64,000 bases of DNA from Sphagnum compactum (Eukaryota; Bryophyta; Sphagnopsida; Sphagnales). The translations under genes and the position numbers were made by a program. This document shows, one piece after another, positions 12,620 through 25,200 of this stretch; position 1 is the stretch's first letter, and every line of letters begins with the position of its first letter. The DNA lies in NCBI GenBank assembly GCA_965153455.1, contig OZ234497.1, forward strand, positions 20,143,872 to 20,207,871. The letters are read 5' to 3'. Below the pieces are notes generated by a model. The model was not told the origin of the DNA. It ran no database searches and saw only the letters and a program-made list of their open reading frames with translations.

Positions 12620-13170
12620 CCATCAAGTGGCTGCAGCTGACTCCAGCAGGGTGAGAGCCTATCTGGGGTTGAATAGCTCAGCACAGTATGGGTACAAAGA
12701 ATACCTCTCCAGGGTAGACAATGCACAGCTTAGGAGAAGCTTGGCACGTTTTTGTTGTGCGAATCACAAGCTGCAGATTGAGCTAGGAAGGCAAGTCAAG
12801 CCAATGAAGGTGCCGGTGCAGCAGCGTTATTGCAAATTGTGTAACTTGGGTGCGGTTGAGAATGAGGACCACTTCTTGTTGTGCAGCAGCGTTACTGCAA
12901 ATTGTGTAACTTGGGTGCGGTTGAGAATGAGGACCACTTCTTGTTGGTTTGCCCTGCCTATCAAAGTGTTCGAGAGAGGTTTAGAGGTTCATTGCCACTA
13001 ACTGCCATCACACCTTTGGCTGAATTGCTGAGCTGTCAGCAGCAAGGCATCCTTGCTAGATTCTTAGTGCAATGTCAGACGGTTAGATCTGAATTGCTTC
13101 ATCAGACTTAACGTCAATTGGGCTTTCTGGCCCGGGCGCTGTTTGACCCACTTAATGACGCTAAATTGTA
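12620..13170 (+). pseudogene. Reverse-transcriptase (non-LTR type) C-terminal fragment, frameshifted
   Basis: The plus strand encodes SSRVRAYLGLNSSAQYGY...EYLSRVDNAQLRRSLARF and then a zinc-knuckle-like segment, RYCKLCNLGAVENEDHFLLV then CPAYQSVRERF (C-x2-C...H-x4-C). This pattern is typical of the region after the reverse transcriptase in non-LTR elements. A 65-bp direct duplication (12,816-12,880 and 12,881-12,945) repeats the zinc segment and shifts the frame, because 65 is not a multiple of 3. After a TAA the same frame continues RQLGFLARALFDPLNDAKL to a second stop near 13,171. So this is a dead 3' fragment with no endonuclease or RT core in view. Confidence 0.65.
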
Positions 13171-14139
13171 AGGAAGTAAGTGCCTCTTTTGACCCAGTTG
13201 TGGATGAACATCAACAGAATTAAAGTACCTAATATCTGGTTTCAGCTTGGTAACCCATTCTAAAATAAGTAAGTCATATATAATAGGCAACAAAATAGGT
13301 TTTAACTAGGCAAGTAATGGATGTCACAGAGGTAAGGGCCCTATTTTACTACCTATCCACTAGCAACCTGCTTGCTAAATGATTTCCATTAACCTGTTAA
13401 TAGGTAGAAAAACCAGCAACTGAGCTAATCACCATTGTTGGCTATGGAACTGGAACCCAACAGAAAATTGTTTCTTGACCACTTACCATCCATCCTTGAT
13501 GGTGTGCTGGTGGGTCCTGGTTCCTTCTGGCCAGGAAAAGTGGGTTGTGTTAAAATATTGTTAAGTTGACAATGAGGTTACAAGTTTCAAGTCACAGCCA
13601 GAGCGAACTGATGGGAAGTTACTTGGACAGAAGATGGTGGATGAGATCAAGACTTTTGGTTATTTTGTTCTCAATGATCATTCATTCCTCTAGGCCCTTA
13701 TTGGTTCATTGTGTTCTCAATGGCCATTCCCCACCATAAGGAACAGCCATTGTGAATGCATGGGAACAAAGAATCAATCTTGTCCACCATCTTTTGTTTG
13801 AGTAACTTGCAAACTGGTTGTCATTTCACGAGTCTAGCCACAAGTCACAACAAATCTACGGTAGTTCTTGGCTTTGTAACACCAATATTGGTTGCTAGGA
13901 GTCAAAGTTGTAAATAATAATGATATGGCCGAAGGGTAGAAAGCGTTTTCCACCTAGACTACCAAAATTTAAAAAGGGGGGTAATTAATTATCCACGGTT
14001 GTGGATGACCTGCAACGGACTTACTAAAGTTCCACCTATATTCTAACCCTCCTACTTATAATATAGCCGACTTGGATGGTTAGAATATAGCCGACTAGGA
14101 GGGGTAGCTGTGGGACAGGACTATAATGACTTTTTTTTC
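13171..14139. other. Repeat-rich intergenic DNA, no gene
   Basis: No supportable coding region. The 13,990-14,110 part has blocks ('ctaaccctcctactt', 'atatagccgact' repeated twice) reminiscent of the diverged repeats at about 3,010-3,260 and 60,760-61,060. Confidence 0.5.
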
Positions 14140-14850
14140 CTGTTCACACACCATTCACCTTGCACCGGCTCCCGTGGGTGCTGGCCCACTCCAAAATCCT
14201 AGATAGATGGTAAGTCTTTCCCCTTGAAGTGCAAACATTTGGAACAAATATTCATTGTGGCGCACTGTTTACAAAAGTGTGTAATCAAAATGGTGCCAAC
14301 AACTTAAACAAAAGAATCATATAGGAGCATAAGCATGTAATGGCCCCAACACGGTCTACAAAACAGTGATACGAGAATAATGAAAACAACACCAACAAAT
14401 TCTACAAGAGTAACATAGGCGCATAAGCATAATGGTGCCAACACAGCCTACGAATCAGTAATAAGAGAATAATCAAAACAACATCAACAAATTTTACAAG
14501 AGTAACATAGGAGCATAAGCATAAATGGTGCCAACACAGCCTACAAATCAGTAATAAGAGAATAATCAAAACAACATCAACAAATTTTACAAGAGTAACA
14601 TAGGAGCATAAGCATAAATGGTGCCAACACAGCCTACAAATCAGTAATAAGAGAATAATCAAAACAACACTAACAAATTTTCCAAGAATATCATAAGAGC
14701 ATAAGCATAACAGCCCCAAAAAAATCTACAAATCAGTAATAGGAGAATAATCAAAACAACATTAGCAAATTCTACAGGAGTATCATAGGACCATAACCTA
14801 GGCAACACCAACAAATCTTACAAAACAGTGTAAGAGAATCATTAAAACTG
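14140..14850. repeat. Minisatellite with 93-bp unit plus conserved flank
   Basis: Flank 14,140-14,330 aligns with 61,830-62,115 ('cacaccattca', 'gtgggtgctgg', 'gatggtaagtctttcccctt', 'gtgtaatcaaaatggtgcc'). It is followed by tandem units whose GGTGCCAACACAGCC start recurs at 14,434, 14,527 and 14,620, exactly 93 bp apart, with more diverged units to about 14,850. The motif CAACAAATTTTACAAGAGTA is shared with the arrays at 33,990 and 62,160. Because 93 is divisible by 3, the array gives a spurious repetitive minus-strand open frame. Confidence 0.85.
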
Positions 14851-17389
14851 TTCGAATGTTCGGTCATCCCTCCTCAACAGTAGCATGCATCCCTTCATTT
14901 CATTCATTAGGGCTAGCCATCAATACACTAATTATTTCTGTCCTTTGGATTAGCCTCTTCATCTTGGATTAGGTTTTTATCTATCTGGGTTCTGGACTTG
15001 AATTATTCCTTGCTGTCTTGTGCTTGTGTATTTAAACAAGCACCCTTTGTTTTTCACCTCTTAGTAAAGAATGACTTGAGTGAATCAAGTTCTTATTTTT
15101 TTAAATCAAACATGTTCAATCAAGAAAAAGCACCAATCTAGAAGGGAAAGGGAGGAACACAAAGAGAGGACCAACATCCAAGACAAACCTCGCCCTGCCA
15201 TGTGAAGCAAATTAGAGAAAGAGATGGGAAGGAATCATAAAAGAGCACCAAGCTTACAAGAGGCCTTGCCACTGACAATGGCCCATCATCTTAAGATGGA
15301 TGAGGCTTGAGCATATAAAAACAAAGCCAACAAAGTCCTCAAAAGAATCACTTGAGTGACTCAAGTTCTTAAAATAGCACCACCAACAAAGTCCACAAAA
15401 GAATCATAGGAGCATTACCAAACGGCACCAACAAAGTCAACAAAACAGTCAGAAAACTTACTGACTAGTTCAATGAAGAATTTCTTGTATAATCCCCCCA
15501 AAAAATCCCTCTTGAGACTATTTGGGTTGATCTTGTGATATATCTGCATGGGATACATTTGGGTAAATAGATAAATTTACAAAGGTCATTTGTAATTGAA
15601 ACTTATATGCTTTGAGAAACAAATTTGAGACATAGCATGCAAAGATTAAATTCGCGGTGCCACATCCCATGACTAATTTCAAGTAGGAATGAATCCCAAC
15701 TACTTTGGCTATTTGGTTGATGCTTGGATGGTCTTTATACTTTGGCACATGAAAAATTGGAAATTTGAAATAAAGCAATATATATACAAAAAACACTCAT
15801 GCTTACACATGATATGCACTTTCAATATTTCTAAACTCCTAATTCAAAACCACATGCTAGAAAGCTAGGTTTGAAAATATTCATCAGGTAAGAAAATTGT
15901 GGCGTTGTGAGAAATGGGTCCCAGTTTTACCAACATCCAAGCCATGCAAACCTTAGTGGAATCTAACGCATTTGGAAATGACTGAAAAGAAGGGTGCATT
16001 ACAAGTATGTGAAGCCAAGAATGAAAGTTGGGGAAGTTAGGCGACCACCAGATACAAATTGTCAAACCCACTTGGCCCATCAAGATTCATAAGGTCATTG
16101 AAGTGTGGAGGTGCCATGGAATAATACTTGCCCATACACTTGGTGGGTCATGTTGTGATGGGCCCCATGAGGGGATGTCTCTAGTTGGATGGTCAATTCA
16201 TGTTGGGAATAGCTAGTTGATCAAGTTGGAAAGTCAAAAGAAATTAAGGAGTAATAATGAATTTCCACCTTTGGAGCAACGATTTCTTTGTCACTCATGA
16301 TATAAGTACAATTTTGTGTCATGTTTTGTTACGTCATTGCATTATAATTTTGAACAATCTATGTATATGTCATATGTAATGAAGGGAAATGAGGTTTGGA
16401 GGTTTGAACCTTTAATGTTGTATTTGTCCATTTGCTGAAACATTGCCAACAATAAAATGTCTCAAAACTGGTTTACAAAACTGTACAACATGTAATTTGG
16501 ATACATGATATAATATTTCATCATCTCAGACATTAAGTAAATTGTACTAAAATAATTGAATCCCTATGAGTTTACTTACCAACCAAGTTTTGAAACGCAT
16601 GGACCCCACCCAACCCCCATCCCCTCCCACTTTAAATCACTAAATGTTCCGGTGACAATGATTCATTGAAGATGGTTTGGGTAGGACGACTGTAAGGTTT
16701 TATAATATTTCACCTTACCAAATTTAGCCCAAAATTTGTTTAGCCCATTTCCAAGTAAAAAGACATTAAAAGGTGTCTTTCCAAATCTATTTTTTTTCAA
16801 GTTTTTTTTCTTCTAACACCAATGTATTCATGAGTAGATTTTCAATATGTTCACTAATTTGCATCCCATTTCTATTCAATTGAATTTGAATTCTATTTAA
16901 TTCAATTTTAATCCAATTGATGAATTGAATTGGGATTCAATTCAATTAAATCTAAATGTAATTAATTATCAGTCCAACAGAAACCCAACGTGTGCAGCAG
17001 CTGGTGGGGCTCAAGCACAGTGGGGTCTGGTTCATCTACTCTGTGTAGAAACTGCTTGTGGTATGCCTAAAACACCTGCTTGCAGCTCTTCTGCATCATC
17101 ACCTCCCATCTCCTCCCTGCTCCACAATTACTTCGTGCAACCATGGTTTGACAATGGTGAGTTCTAGGGTTCTTTGACAAGGTAGTGTTGACCTCTGAAC
17201 AAAAAAGGAATGGTGAGTTCATTTTCCAAACCCTTGTTTGACAATGGTGAGTTCTATGGTTGTTTGACAAAACATGTGTTTTCCAAATTATAAGTGAAGA
17301 AAGGTTTGAGGACCCAAAAACGAGCAAAACAAGCTCCAAAGATATTGAACTCCTACTGACTGCACCCATTCAACAAGAAACACTGTCAA
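14851..17389. other. Intergenic DNA with weak repeats
   Basis: Degenerate continuations of the 'accaacaaagtccacaaaagaatcat' motif occur to about 15,460. About 16,860-16,960 is a run of ATTCAATT-like permutations. Two copies of GTTTGACAATGGTGAGTTCT lie at about 17,146 and 17,236. Minus-strand frames at 15,518-15,796 and 15,865-16,083 show no known motif. Confidence 0.5.
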
Positions 17390-17394
17390 GTACA

Positions 17395-19962
17395 CTTGAA
17401 TTGTCCTTCCACAGTGAAGTGATTGTCTTAATCTATGTAAAGAAGTGCACACCAGCCTTCCCATAGAAGTTCAGATCTCCAGCAAAGGATGCCCTGGATC
17501 CTGTGAAAAGAGAAGAAGGGAAAGGGCACTGGAATTGGAATATTACTTCCCAATTGGCCAGCATCAATCTCATGTTGAAAGGTGTGTGCAGCTGTCCTTG
17601 ATCTAATGAATATTGTAGTCAAATTTCTGTACTTGTTGCTGTTCACTAATTGAATAGCCTCCTGAAGATTGCTGGCCTGCATGCACAGTAGCATAGGATG
17701 AAATATCTCCTGCTTGCAGCAAGTTGCACATCTTGTGTTACATTAGCCAAGATGGTTGGACAAAATTTCCTTACTCCTACCCAGGCACCTGCATTACCAA
17801 GACATCTTTGTATGCCTGCCACCATGTGTTTGGAGTCCTTTAGAGAGGGTAATAACACAGATAGAAAAAAATTGAATAGCAGAAGCCACCATTCCAGCAC
17901 ATTGCATAGAGCAGTTATGCCAATAACCTTTTGATGCTGTGTGAAACAAAAGTCAATTGCAAACCAATCTTATGCATTATGAGAAGGAATCCATGATACT
18001 TTGTTTTACTATGGCCATATGTCTGTTGTGTTGGTTCAGACTGATGGATAAGTTTCAAGAAGTTATCCTATCAAAATTGACAAATACTCTCTTTCAACAG
18101 TGAAAAGTAAGACATCCACATTACTGTCCAATTGTTGTAGGGTCACCATCCAATTTGAATTAACTTCAGTATGTTTGTGAGTACACACATTCTCAAAAGA
18201 TATTCTGACTGATCTTTATTCCACATCCATCAAGCACCAGACTCATCAAGACTGCAAGTGCACTCCTTGGGCTTCTCGCTAATGACAGGCCCCAGATCTG
18301 CCACAGGCTCTATCCCTGTAGTCACTTTCAACTTCAATGCCCTAGTCTTCAACCTTCTTCCCAGGACTTTGAATCTCCAAAAACTGTGGAGCAGTGTTGG
18401 TTGCCATGCATTGCTGTCCAGCAGCTCAAAATGCAGCTCCCACAAGTGTATTCGATGTTGCTTCAAGGTCTACATCCTGCATCACCACATCATGATTCTT
18501 TGTCCCCATGTTGCACTAAACTCTCTTGCTTTTGGCAGATGCTCCAGAGAAGATGTGCATACCAGCCAAATCTGACCCAACAAAGGAGACAGCTCTTATA
18601 TCAGGATGGAATAGATGACATTGACAGCTTTGTGTGTGCCATGCATAATGTTGAGAACCCTAGGAGGCAATCCAGCCTTAGTTGCTAGCTCTACCAGTAG
18701 CAATGCAAGACCAGTATCTTTCTCTGTCAAAGGCTTTAGAATGAATTTGTTGCCACAAGTAACTGCCATTGGAAACATCCAACGCAGAATAATGGCTGGG
18801 AAGTTAAATGGGCAGATGCATGCACACACACCCAGTGGCTACCAAATGCTGCATGTATCAATGTCTGCTGAGACATTATCCAAATTCTCCCATTTGTGGA
18901 TTTACCATCCCACATTCTTGCTGCACCGCTTCCTGCAAGCTTGGTTAAACCCAAAGGATTACAATCACATTCTCATCTAGATAGCAATTGATGCAAATCA
19001 AGTCAACAAAACCATCTTTAGCAGTCAATGTTCATCTCAAACAAAAGCAAGAGCAATGCTGTGACTATTTGAGTCCCTGAGAGGAACTGAGATTACATCT
19101 TCAGGGTGTCACGGATAGAAAAGGTTCAGGCTAATCCCCAGCCTCTACAAAGCTATTAGTAGTCTGGGAAACTTCACATAACAGTACGACAGTGAAATTC
19201 CAAATTTCTGGATATGCAGTGAAATTTAGGAATCCAAACAAGAAGCAAAGCAAACATACCTGGTCCTTGTAAGCCCAGTATTTGGGATATGGGATGACCC
19301 AGTTAGTGTTATTCTCAAGGAGATTAATGCAAGAGTAGATGAATGTTTAACATCAGAGTTTCCTGAGACCTAATTGTCCAAACTTCATTGGAATTGCCCA
19401 TTGTGGTTACCACACTCCCTCAGGGATGCTCTAATATGCATATTGACTGGGATATGCTTCAAACTAGCAACTTGAATTCAACTATATCATCTGTCATCAA
19501 AGAACAAATTACCTCTAGCACTAGGTGAGCCAGGATACACTTGACTTGAACTCCTGTGCACTTCCTTATCCTCCAAATCTCTTCCTTGACAATGTCCCTG
19601 CAGTATTGAAATAGGAGATACTAGCCATAAATTTCTTGCACAAATGGAAAGTGGGTGGGAGACATGGTGCACCCAATTTTCTGTGCAAAAGGAACCCTTG
19701 TAATCTTCAAAGCACTTTCCTGATTTGACCAAAAGACTTGTTCAAAACATGTTGAAAAACTGGTTCCAGAATTAGGGTTTCGACGATGCACCTTCTCAAT
19801 GTCTAGGAAACCTCTGAGTGTACAATTCATGTTTTTGTTACCTGGAAATGTTGCATAATGTCGAACATATAGTGCACAATTTGTTGCACTTCCTGAAACC
19901 CCAAAGATGGTAGACAATACACGACTTTGAAGAAAAGAGGGTAGAGCAAAGCGATTCATCAA
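17395..19962 (-). pseudogene. Methylmalonate-semialdehyde dehydrogenase (ALDH6) pseudogene, copy A
   Basis: ALDH6 oxidises methylmalonate and malonate semialdehyde to CoA esters in mitochondria (valine and pyrimidine catabolism). On the minus strand the family's motifs appear in order. ATG near 19,959 starts a presequence-like exon (MNRFALPSFLQSRVLST... to ATFPG, then a GT donor). Then come ECGMVNPQMGEF, PLGVCACICPFNFPA, MFPMAVTCGNKFILKP, ATKAGLPPRVLNIMHGTH, SFVGSDLAGMHIF, GQQCMA around the catalytic Cys, DLGPVIS, CPTILANVT, LLCMQASNLQEAI and PIPVPFPFFSF. Breaks: TAG before PLGVC, TAG in KRV*CNMG (18,516-18,518), TGA at 18,426-18,428 just before the active site, a frameshift after PFFSF, and TAG near the C-terminus. 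An intron of about 300-400 bp remains between about 17,900 and 18,230, so this is not a processed copy. Exons between the presequence and ECGM are not identified. Confidence 0.85.
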
Positions 19963-22292
19963 TCCGAGACGGATGCAATGCCAGAGCTTCTAGACGTCAT
20001 GTGTAGCAATGTTCTCAAGTGTTTAGGCACGACCCTATTCTAAGAGTTCTTTTCAAGTTGTCAACCAATTGTTCTAACTTGCCGAGCTTCTTTGCTATAG
20101 TATGCACATGGATGCTACATTAATTGCACCAGATCTTATTCGGTTGCAAACGATGAGCAAGAAGCAACTGCAACCTCCATCGCTGACAATCCCCCACACA
20201 TCAAAGACTCCTTCTTATGGATCGTCAATGCTGGGGAATTGGTTCACATGCATGCACAGGAGTGCCTGTTGAGTGTTTTTTGATAAAAACAGTTTCAGCT
20301 CAAGAAGAAGAAGAATTATATTAGAGTTTGTGGTGAAACTTACCAGTTCAGGTTGCTTGCGATGGATTGTTGCATTCCATCTGCTGCTTGTTTTGGTTTC
20401 TCAAGAAGTAGAATCGCTGATGAAGCAACCGATCTATCCATCAATCATCGAGTCAAACATCATTCTATCCACATAACATTTGTTCAAATGAGAAATGAAT
20501 TGCAGCTTTAAAATCTTGTATAGAACCGAAGTGTTCTTCCTCCATCATGGTCCCAAGGAAACTTTCTGAAAGCTTCAGAAGCTTAACCCAAGTTTTCTGT
20601 CCCACATCGCACCACCTGACATTGATAAAAGGAAAAACAAACAAACAAAACAAAACAAGCACAGTGGGAGTTATAAAACAAACATCTGCGACTTCATCAA
20701 GCTCCTCCTTCTTGTGCAATCATTTTCTAAACGAAAAATTTCATAGGAAGGCAAAGAATCCTTGAACCACATTTAAGTATCGTTGAACCTGAACCTGACA
20801 CCTGAACTCAATATCATTTCATCCTCACACTTGTCATTTTTATTTTATTACGTTTAATCCCAACGTCAAAAGTTGGCTTTCATTATTCAAATATGATTAC
20901 AAATTTAGTTGACTATGTAGTAAAATCAGATTCTTGTTTTATGCCCTACATGTTGGGTGCATGTATGATGGATAGGTCGATGAGCTAACACATAAATATT
21001 CAAAGCAGGTCTGATCCTCATATATTGTGCCTCTGCTTTTAAAATTCCAAGAACATTTGTAGCTCTCTACTTAGCGCTTCCAACCTAACAAAAATTGTTC
21101 AATTTAGTGAAAGAATGAGGAAGATATGATGAAGGGGGTGTAGTGTTTGATGATAGGTGAATTTAATTAATTCAAGACTTCAAATTGAAAACCTTTATTG
21201 TTACATCTTCGTATTTGGAATATAAAGAAGTTTTGTAAAGTCCTAGTTGAGGCACCCATTAGGTTTTTAATCACTCAAAATGCTTTGAAATTGAGGAAGA
21301 TATGGAGCAGCAATTAGAGAGGGGTCTAAAACTATTTTTTCAAATTTTTGAAGCAAACTATAACTCATCCTTTTCCTGTGTAAAGTGCACCATCATTTCA
21401 TCTTCATGCATATTCAATTAGTTCTACTTGCTTTTAGTTCAAACACAATGAAATTTCATTATTTAAATCCAAATTTGATAATTATTCTTAAATTTTAGGT
21501 TGTAATAACAATAATCAAATTAAGTATGAAAATTTCTTAATTTTTTTTACAAATTATTTTAATTTAAAAAACAAATACATGTTTTGTGTAATTAACCTTG
21601 AAAATTATCTTTCATTCCATGTACATTGAAAAACCCCTAAAATTATATATATGTCAATATTTTTTGTAAATATGTTTATAATCTTCAATATTCATAATTA
21701 GTTATTAGGTATATTTTATAGACATGTTAATTAATACCCTATTTCTATTCATAGGGTCCAAGCTACCTCGAATTCTAACTACTTTTATAGTTAAAAATAT
21801 TGTAGATCCAAGTGAATGTGGAATACTTGGCTATAGAAATGACCCAATAAATTGCTCCATTTGAATGTTGCTTAGCAACTATAACATCACCCCACATGTC
21901 TTTCTATTCCACGACTTGACATACATGATAATAATCTAAATGATTTAAATAAATCAAAGTTAGGCCATGTGATTTGCATCCTACGAGTTCAAGTGTTCAT
22001 GTATGTATCATATTAATTTAAAGGCAATCACCCTTGAATATATTAAATACAATTCAATGTACATCGTATTCAAAGCATCATGTATGCAACAACCTAGATT
22101 TGGTTCTTCAATGGACTTGTCACATCCATTATAACCAAGCAATTATTTTAATTTGCTATTTAAAAAAAGAAATGTATCTCTATAAACATGTATTGCATAA
22201 AGAAAATTAATACAATCCCACAACCTCCCATCCAAAACTAAAAAGTTATGAAATTAAGGTCAACATGATTCCCATTAAATTATCATTTGACA
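19963..22292. other. Intergenic DNA between RLK-A and ALDH6-A
   Basis: No recognised gene. A minus-strand open frame at 20,465-20,719, also conserved at 43,719-43,973, begins after a possible 3' splice site and reads RWCDVGQKTWVKLLKLSE...EEEHFGSIQDFKAAIHFSFE. It is protein-like but unassigned, and could be an upstream exon of ALDH6 or of a lost gene. Bases 21,850-22,290 are the 3' flank of RLK-A and align with 10,880-11,350. Confidence 0.5.
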
Positions 22293-25200
22293 TTATCTAG
22301 GATTAGCATCACTAAGCTCAATGAAACCCCCCACGCTACTAACTTGTGAGGAGTTAGAGGTGTTTCCATATGAATAACTTGATATACGACTAGGTTTGGT
22401 TTACTTATCACCCAAACCCATAAGGGGTTCTTTATCCGAGTTTGATTTTTCACTAATAATATTCAAACAAACATTTGAACTTTTCTCATTTGTTAGAAAA
22501 GGATCATAATTAGCATTTCGATATTGGGATTCTTTGATAACAACTTCAATCTCCATGTTCCCCTCTAGCATTGCCACCACTTTGTCCATGGATGGTCGTC
22601 TGGAAGGTGTGACTTGCACACACAAGAGCCCTACCTTTATGGAACGCAATATTTCCTCATGAACACATGAATCATTTAATTTTTGGTCCATTATATCCAA
22701 AAGCTTGTCCTCCTCGTGTAATCTCCATGCCTATACCATGCAAACCAACAAACAATATTCATGTCTTTGTATGGCAACATTCAAACCATGCTCTAAAACA
22801 CTTGATATAGTTGAAGTAAACATTTGCAAAGTGAGCACAAGACTTGATACATAACATGTAAGCAACACAATTTATTTTATATCATTTACTTTATCAAACT
22901 ACTAGGTTTTGCATGCAAATGATGTAGGGAGTTGGGTTTTAAAAGGCAATAAAATATAAGTATGTCACATCAACTAAACTTTTATACATAATGATAAAAA
23001 GACCAATTACTTACCCAATTCAAAAGGAAAATTTGATCCCCATCAAACTTGTGGTCAATACTTCTCCTACCACTCAGGATCTCTAACAAGACAACCCCAA
23101 AACTATACACATCGACTTTTTCACTTAGTTGGCCAAGAGAAATATACTCTGGAGCTAAGTAACCCCTGCAATATATGATCGAAAAAACCAAGACTTTAAT
23201 TACCATGCATACAACTACAATTTGAAACACCACTAATTCTAAAAGTTATTGATTCAGATATTAATATTGTAAATTCTTAAGTTTAGATGTGGTCAAAACA
23301 CAAAAATTAGAAATGATCATTTGACTTTGTTCATAAGTTCATGTTGTAAACCAGTTATGATGACACAATTATTGAATCACTATATAACAAAATATATTAG
23401 ACATGTAATAATAAATTGATAATTATTTGGTGTACACCTATGATTTGGAAACTCTGATATAGAATTTTGTTTACTATGTGTAAATTTCACTATTTCAACT
23501 TCTTATTCACAATTTTCAGGACTTTGTCAAAAATCAACTCCTATTTCATATTTAACATTCAATGAACATTACAACATAAAACACATGTAGAGGGTACTCA
23601 CATAGTGCCAACAATGTTTATTGTGCTAACATGGCTGCCAATTTTGGGGAAAAGTCTTGCCAAGCCAAAATCTGCAATCTTGGCATTTAAATCTATGTCA
23701 AGCAAAATGTTGGCTGGTTTGATGTCTCGATGTACTATTGGGGGTTGTACATCTTGATGAAGATACTTGAGACCGCTAGCTATCCCAATACATATGTTTT
23801 TTCGAATTGACCAATCCATGTTGAGATCTCCTTTCCCCTCTGTTTTAGAAACAAAATAATAAAAAACAATTTAGGAAACAACTTGCTTATTCAATCAAAA
23901 TAATAACTTGAACATATTATAAACAAAAGTGAAATTACTCAACACCAATAATTGACTTATGTTTTAGAATGTAATCTATAATGTTTTTACAATTTTAGTC
24001 CGATTCAATCAACTCTAATGTCTAGATATTTTACAAGAAAATGTGTTCACCCAAAAAAAATTGTCATGCACCTTGAAGATTATGTCTTGTGATTTTGATG
24101 TATTGTAATTATGGTTTGAAAAATTATGCCAAATTCAAATTCATCGAACTCAACCTAAATCTTGTTAATAATATATCACATAGTAACATGTTAAAAATTG
24201 GATTGATGTGTTTATAATATTTGGAATCATGTTCACTAAAATAAACAAATAACCAACTAACAAACTAAACCAATATATAACAAAAGGATATAATGTTTTG
24301 AGAAGTGGTGACCTTGTGAAATATTCGTTTGATTCATCGTGATAGTTTTTGTTTTATTTACACCATAACTTTTTAATTATGTAGGAAGAACATTAATTGT
24401 ATCCCGTGTACCACCTTTGCTAAAAGGCTATTTCAACTCCCTTACAGACTAATCAACACTTTTTAAAAACACTCTCATTTTTTGAAGAAATTTTAAATCA
24501 TTTAATTAATAAACGCGTTTTTTCATTTGCTTATGAGATTTTAAAGTTTTACACAAAATCAATTTCAAGAATAATGTGGTACTATTTGTTTTGCTTTTAT
24601 CTTGATTGGATTCATTCTCTCAAGGGCCAATGGTAGGATAAATAATATTACCAAAAATAACTTCTACCAAATTGTTGTTTTCAACAAACTCATATACAAG
24701 GACTCGTTGTTCCCGATCACCAAAACAACAACCTTTGAGTTTCACTAGATTCTTGTGTCTCATACTTGTGACAAGCACAATTTCATTGGAAAACTCCTCC
24801 ATCCCTTGTTGCACTTCTGGTAATAATAACTTTACAGCAATTTCACTTCCATCTAACACACGCTATAAACATCAAACCACCCCAAAAAATCACTTTTCAG
24901 CCATTTCAAATTTGAGTTGACGTTTCATCAATATGAGACATAATTCAATTGAAAAAAGTGATGACATGATTTATACCAAGTGATCTAATGATAGGAATTT
25001 TTTGTAAATACCTTGTACACAGCTCCAAAAGCACCTTGGCCTAACTTCATATTGTCATGGAAATTGTTTGTGGCTTTTTGCAAATCTTTGTATGCATACA
25101 TTCTAGGTTGCACGTCCTTTTTTGCAAATTCTGATGCACAGCAAAAAGAAAAATAAATGTTAAATATTATTTTTATTTACTTGGAAGGGAGTATAAAAAA

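Noticed and set aside
12265-12726. 153-codon minus-strand frame and nested shorter ones
   Set aside because: Covers the three-copy 60-75 bp tandem repeat antisense to the RT fragment; the peptide is a repeat artefact.
14402-14719. 105-codon minus-strand frame with a repeating LLLLICRLCWHHLCLCSY pattern
   Set aside because: It is only the translation of the 93-bp minisatellite, whose length is a multiple of three.
14340-14830. Regularly spaced repeats that could suggest a CRISPR array (also 33,990-34,380 and 62,155-62,530)
   Set aside because: The units are contiguous, with no unique spacers, and lie in a plant-type genome.
15518-16083. Two minus-strand frames of 72-92 codons
   Set aside because: No recognisable motif, no splice logic and no second copy to show conservation.
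24672-24920. 82-codon plus-strand frame
   Set aside because: Shadow of the kinase exon 12 on the opposite strand.
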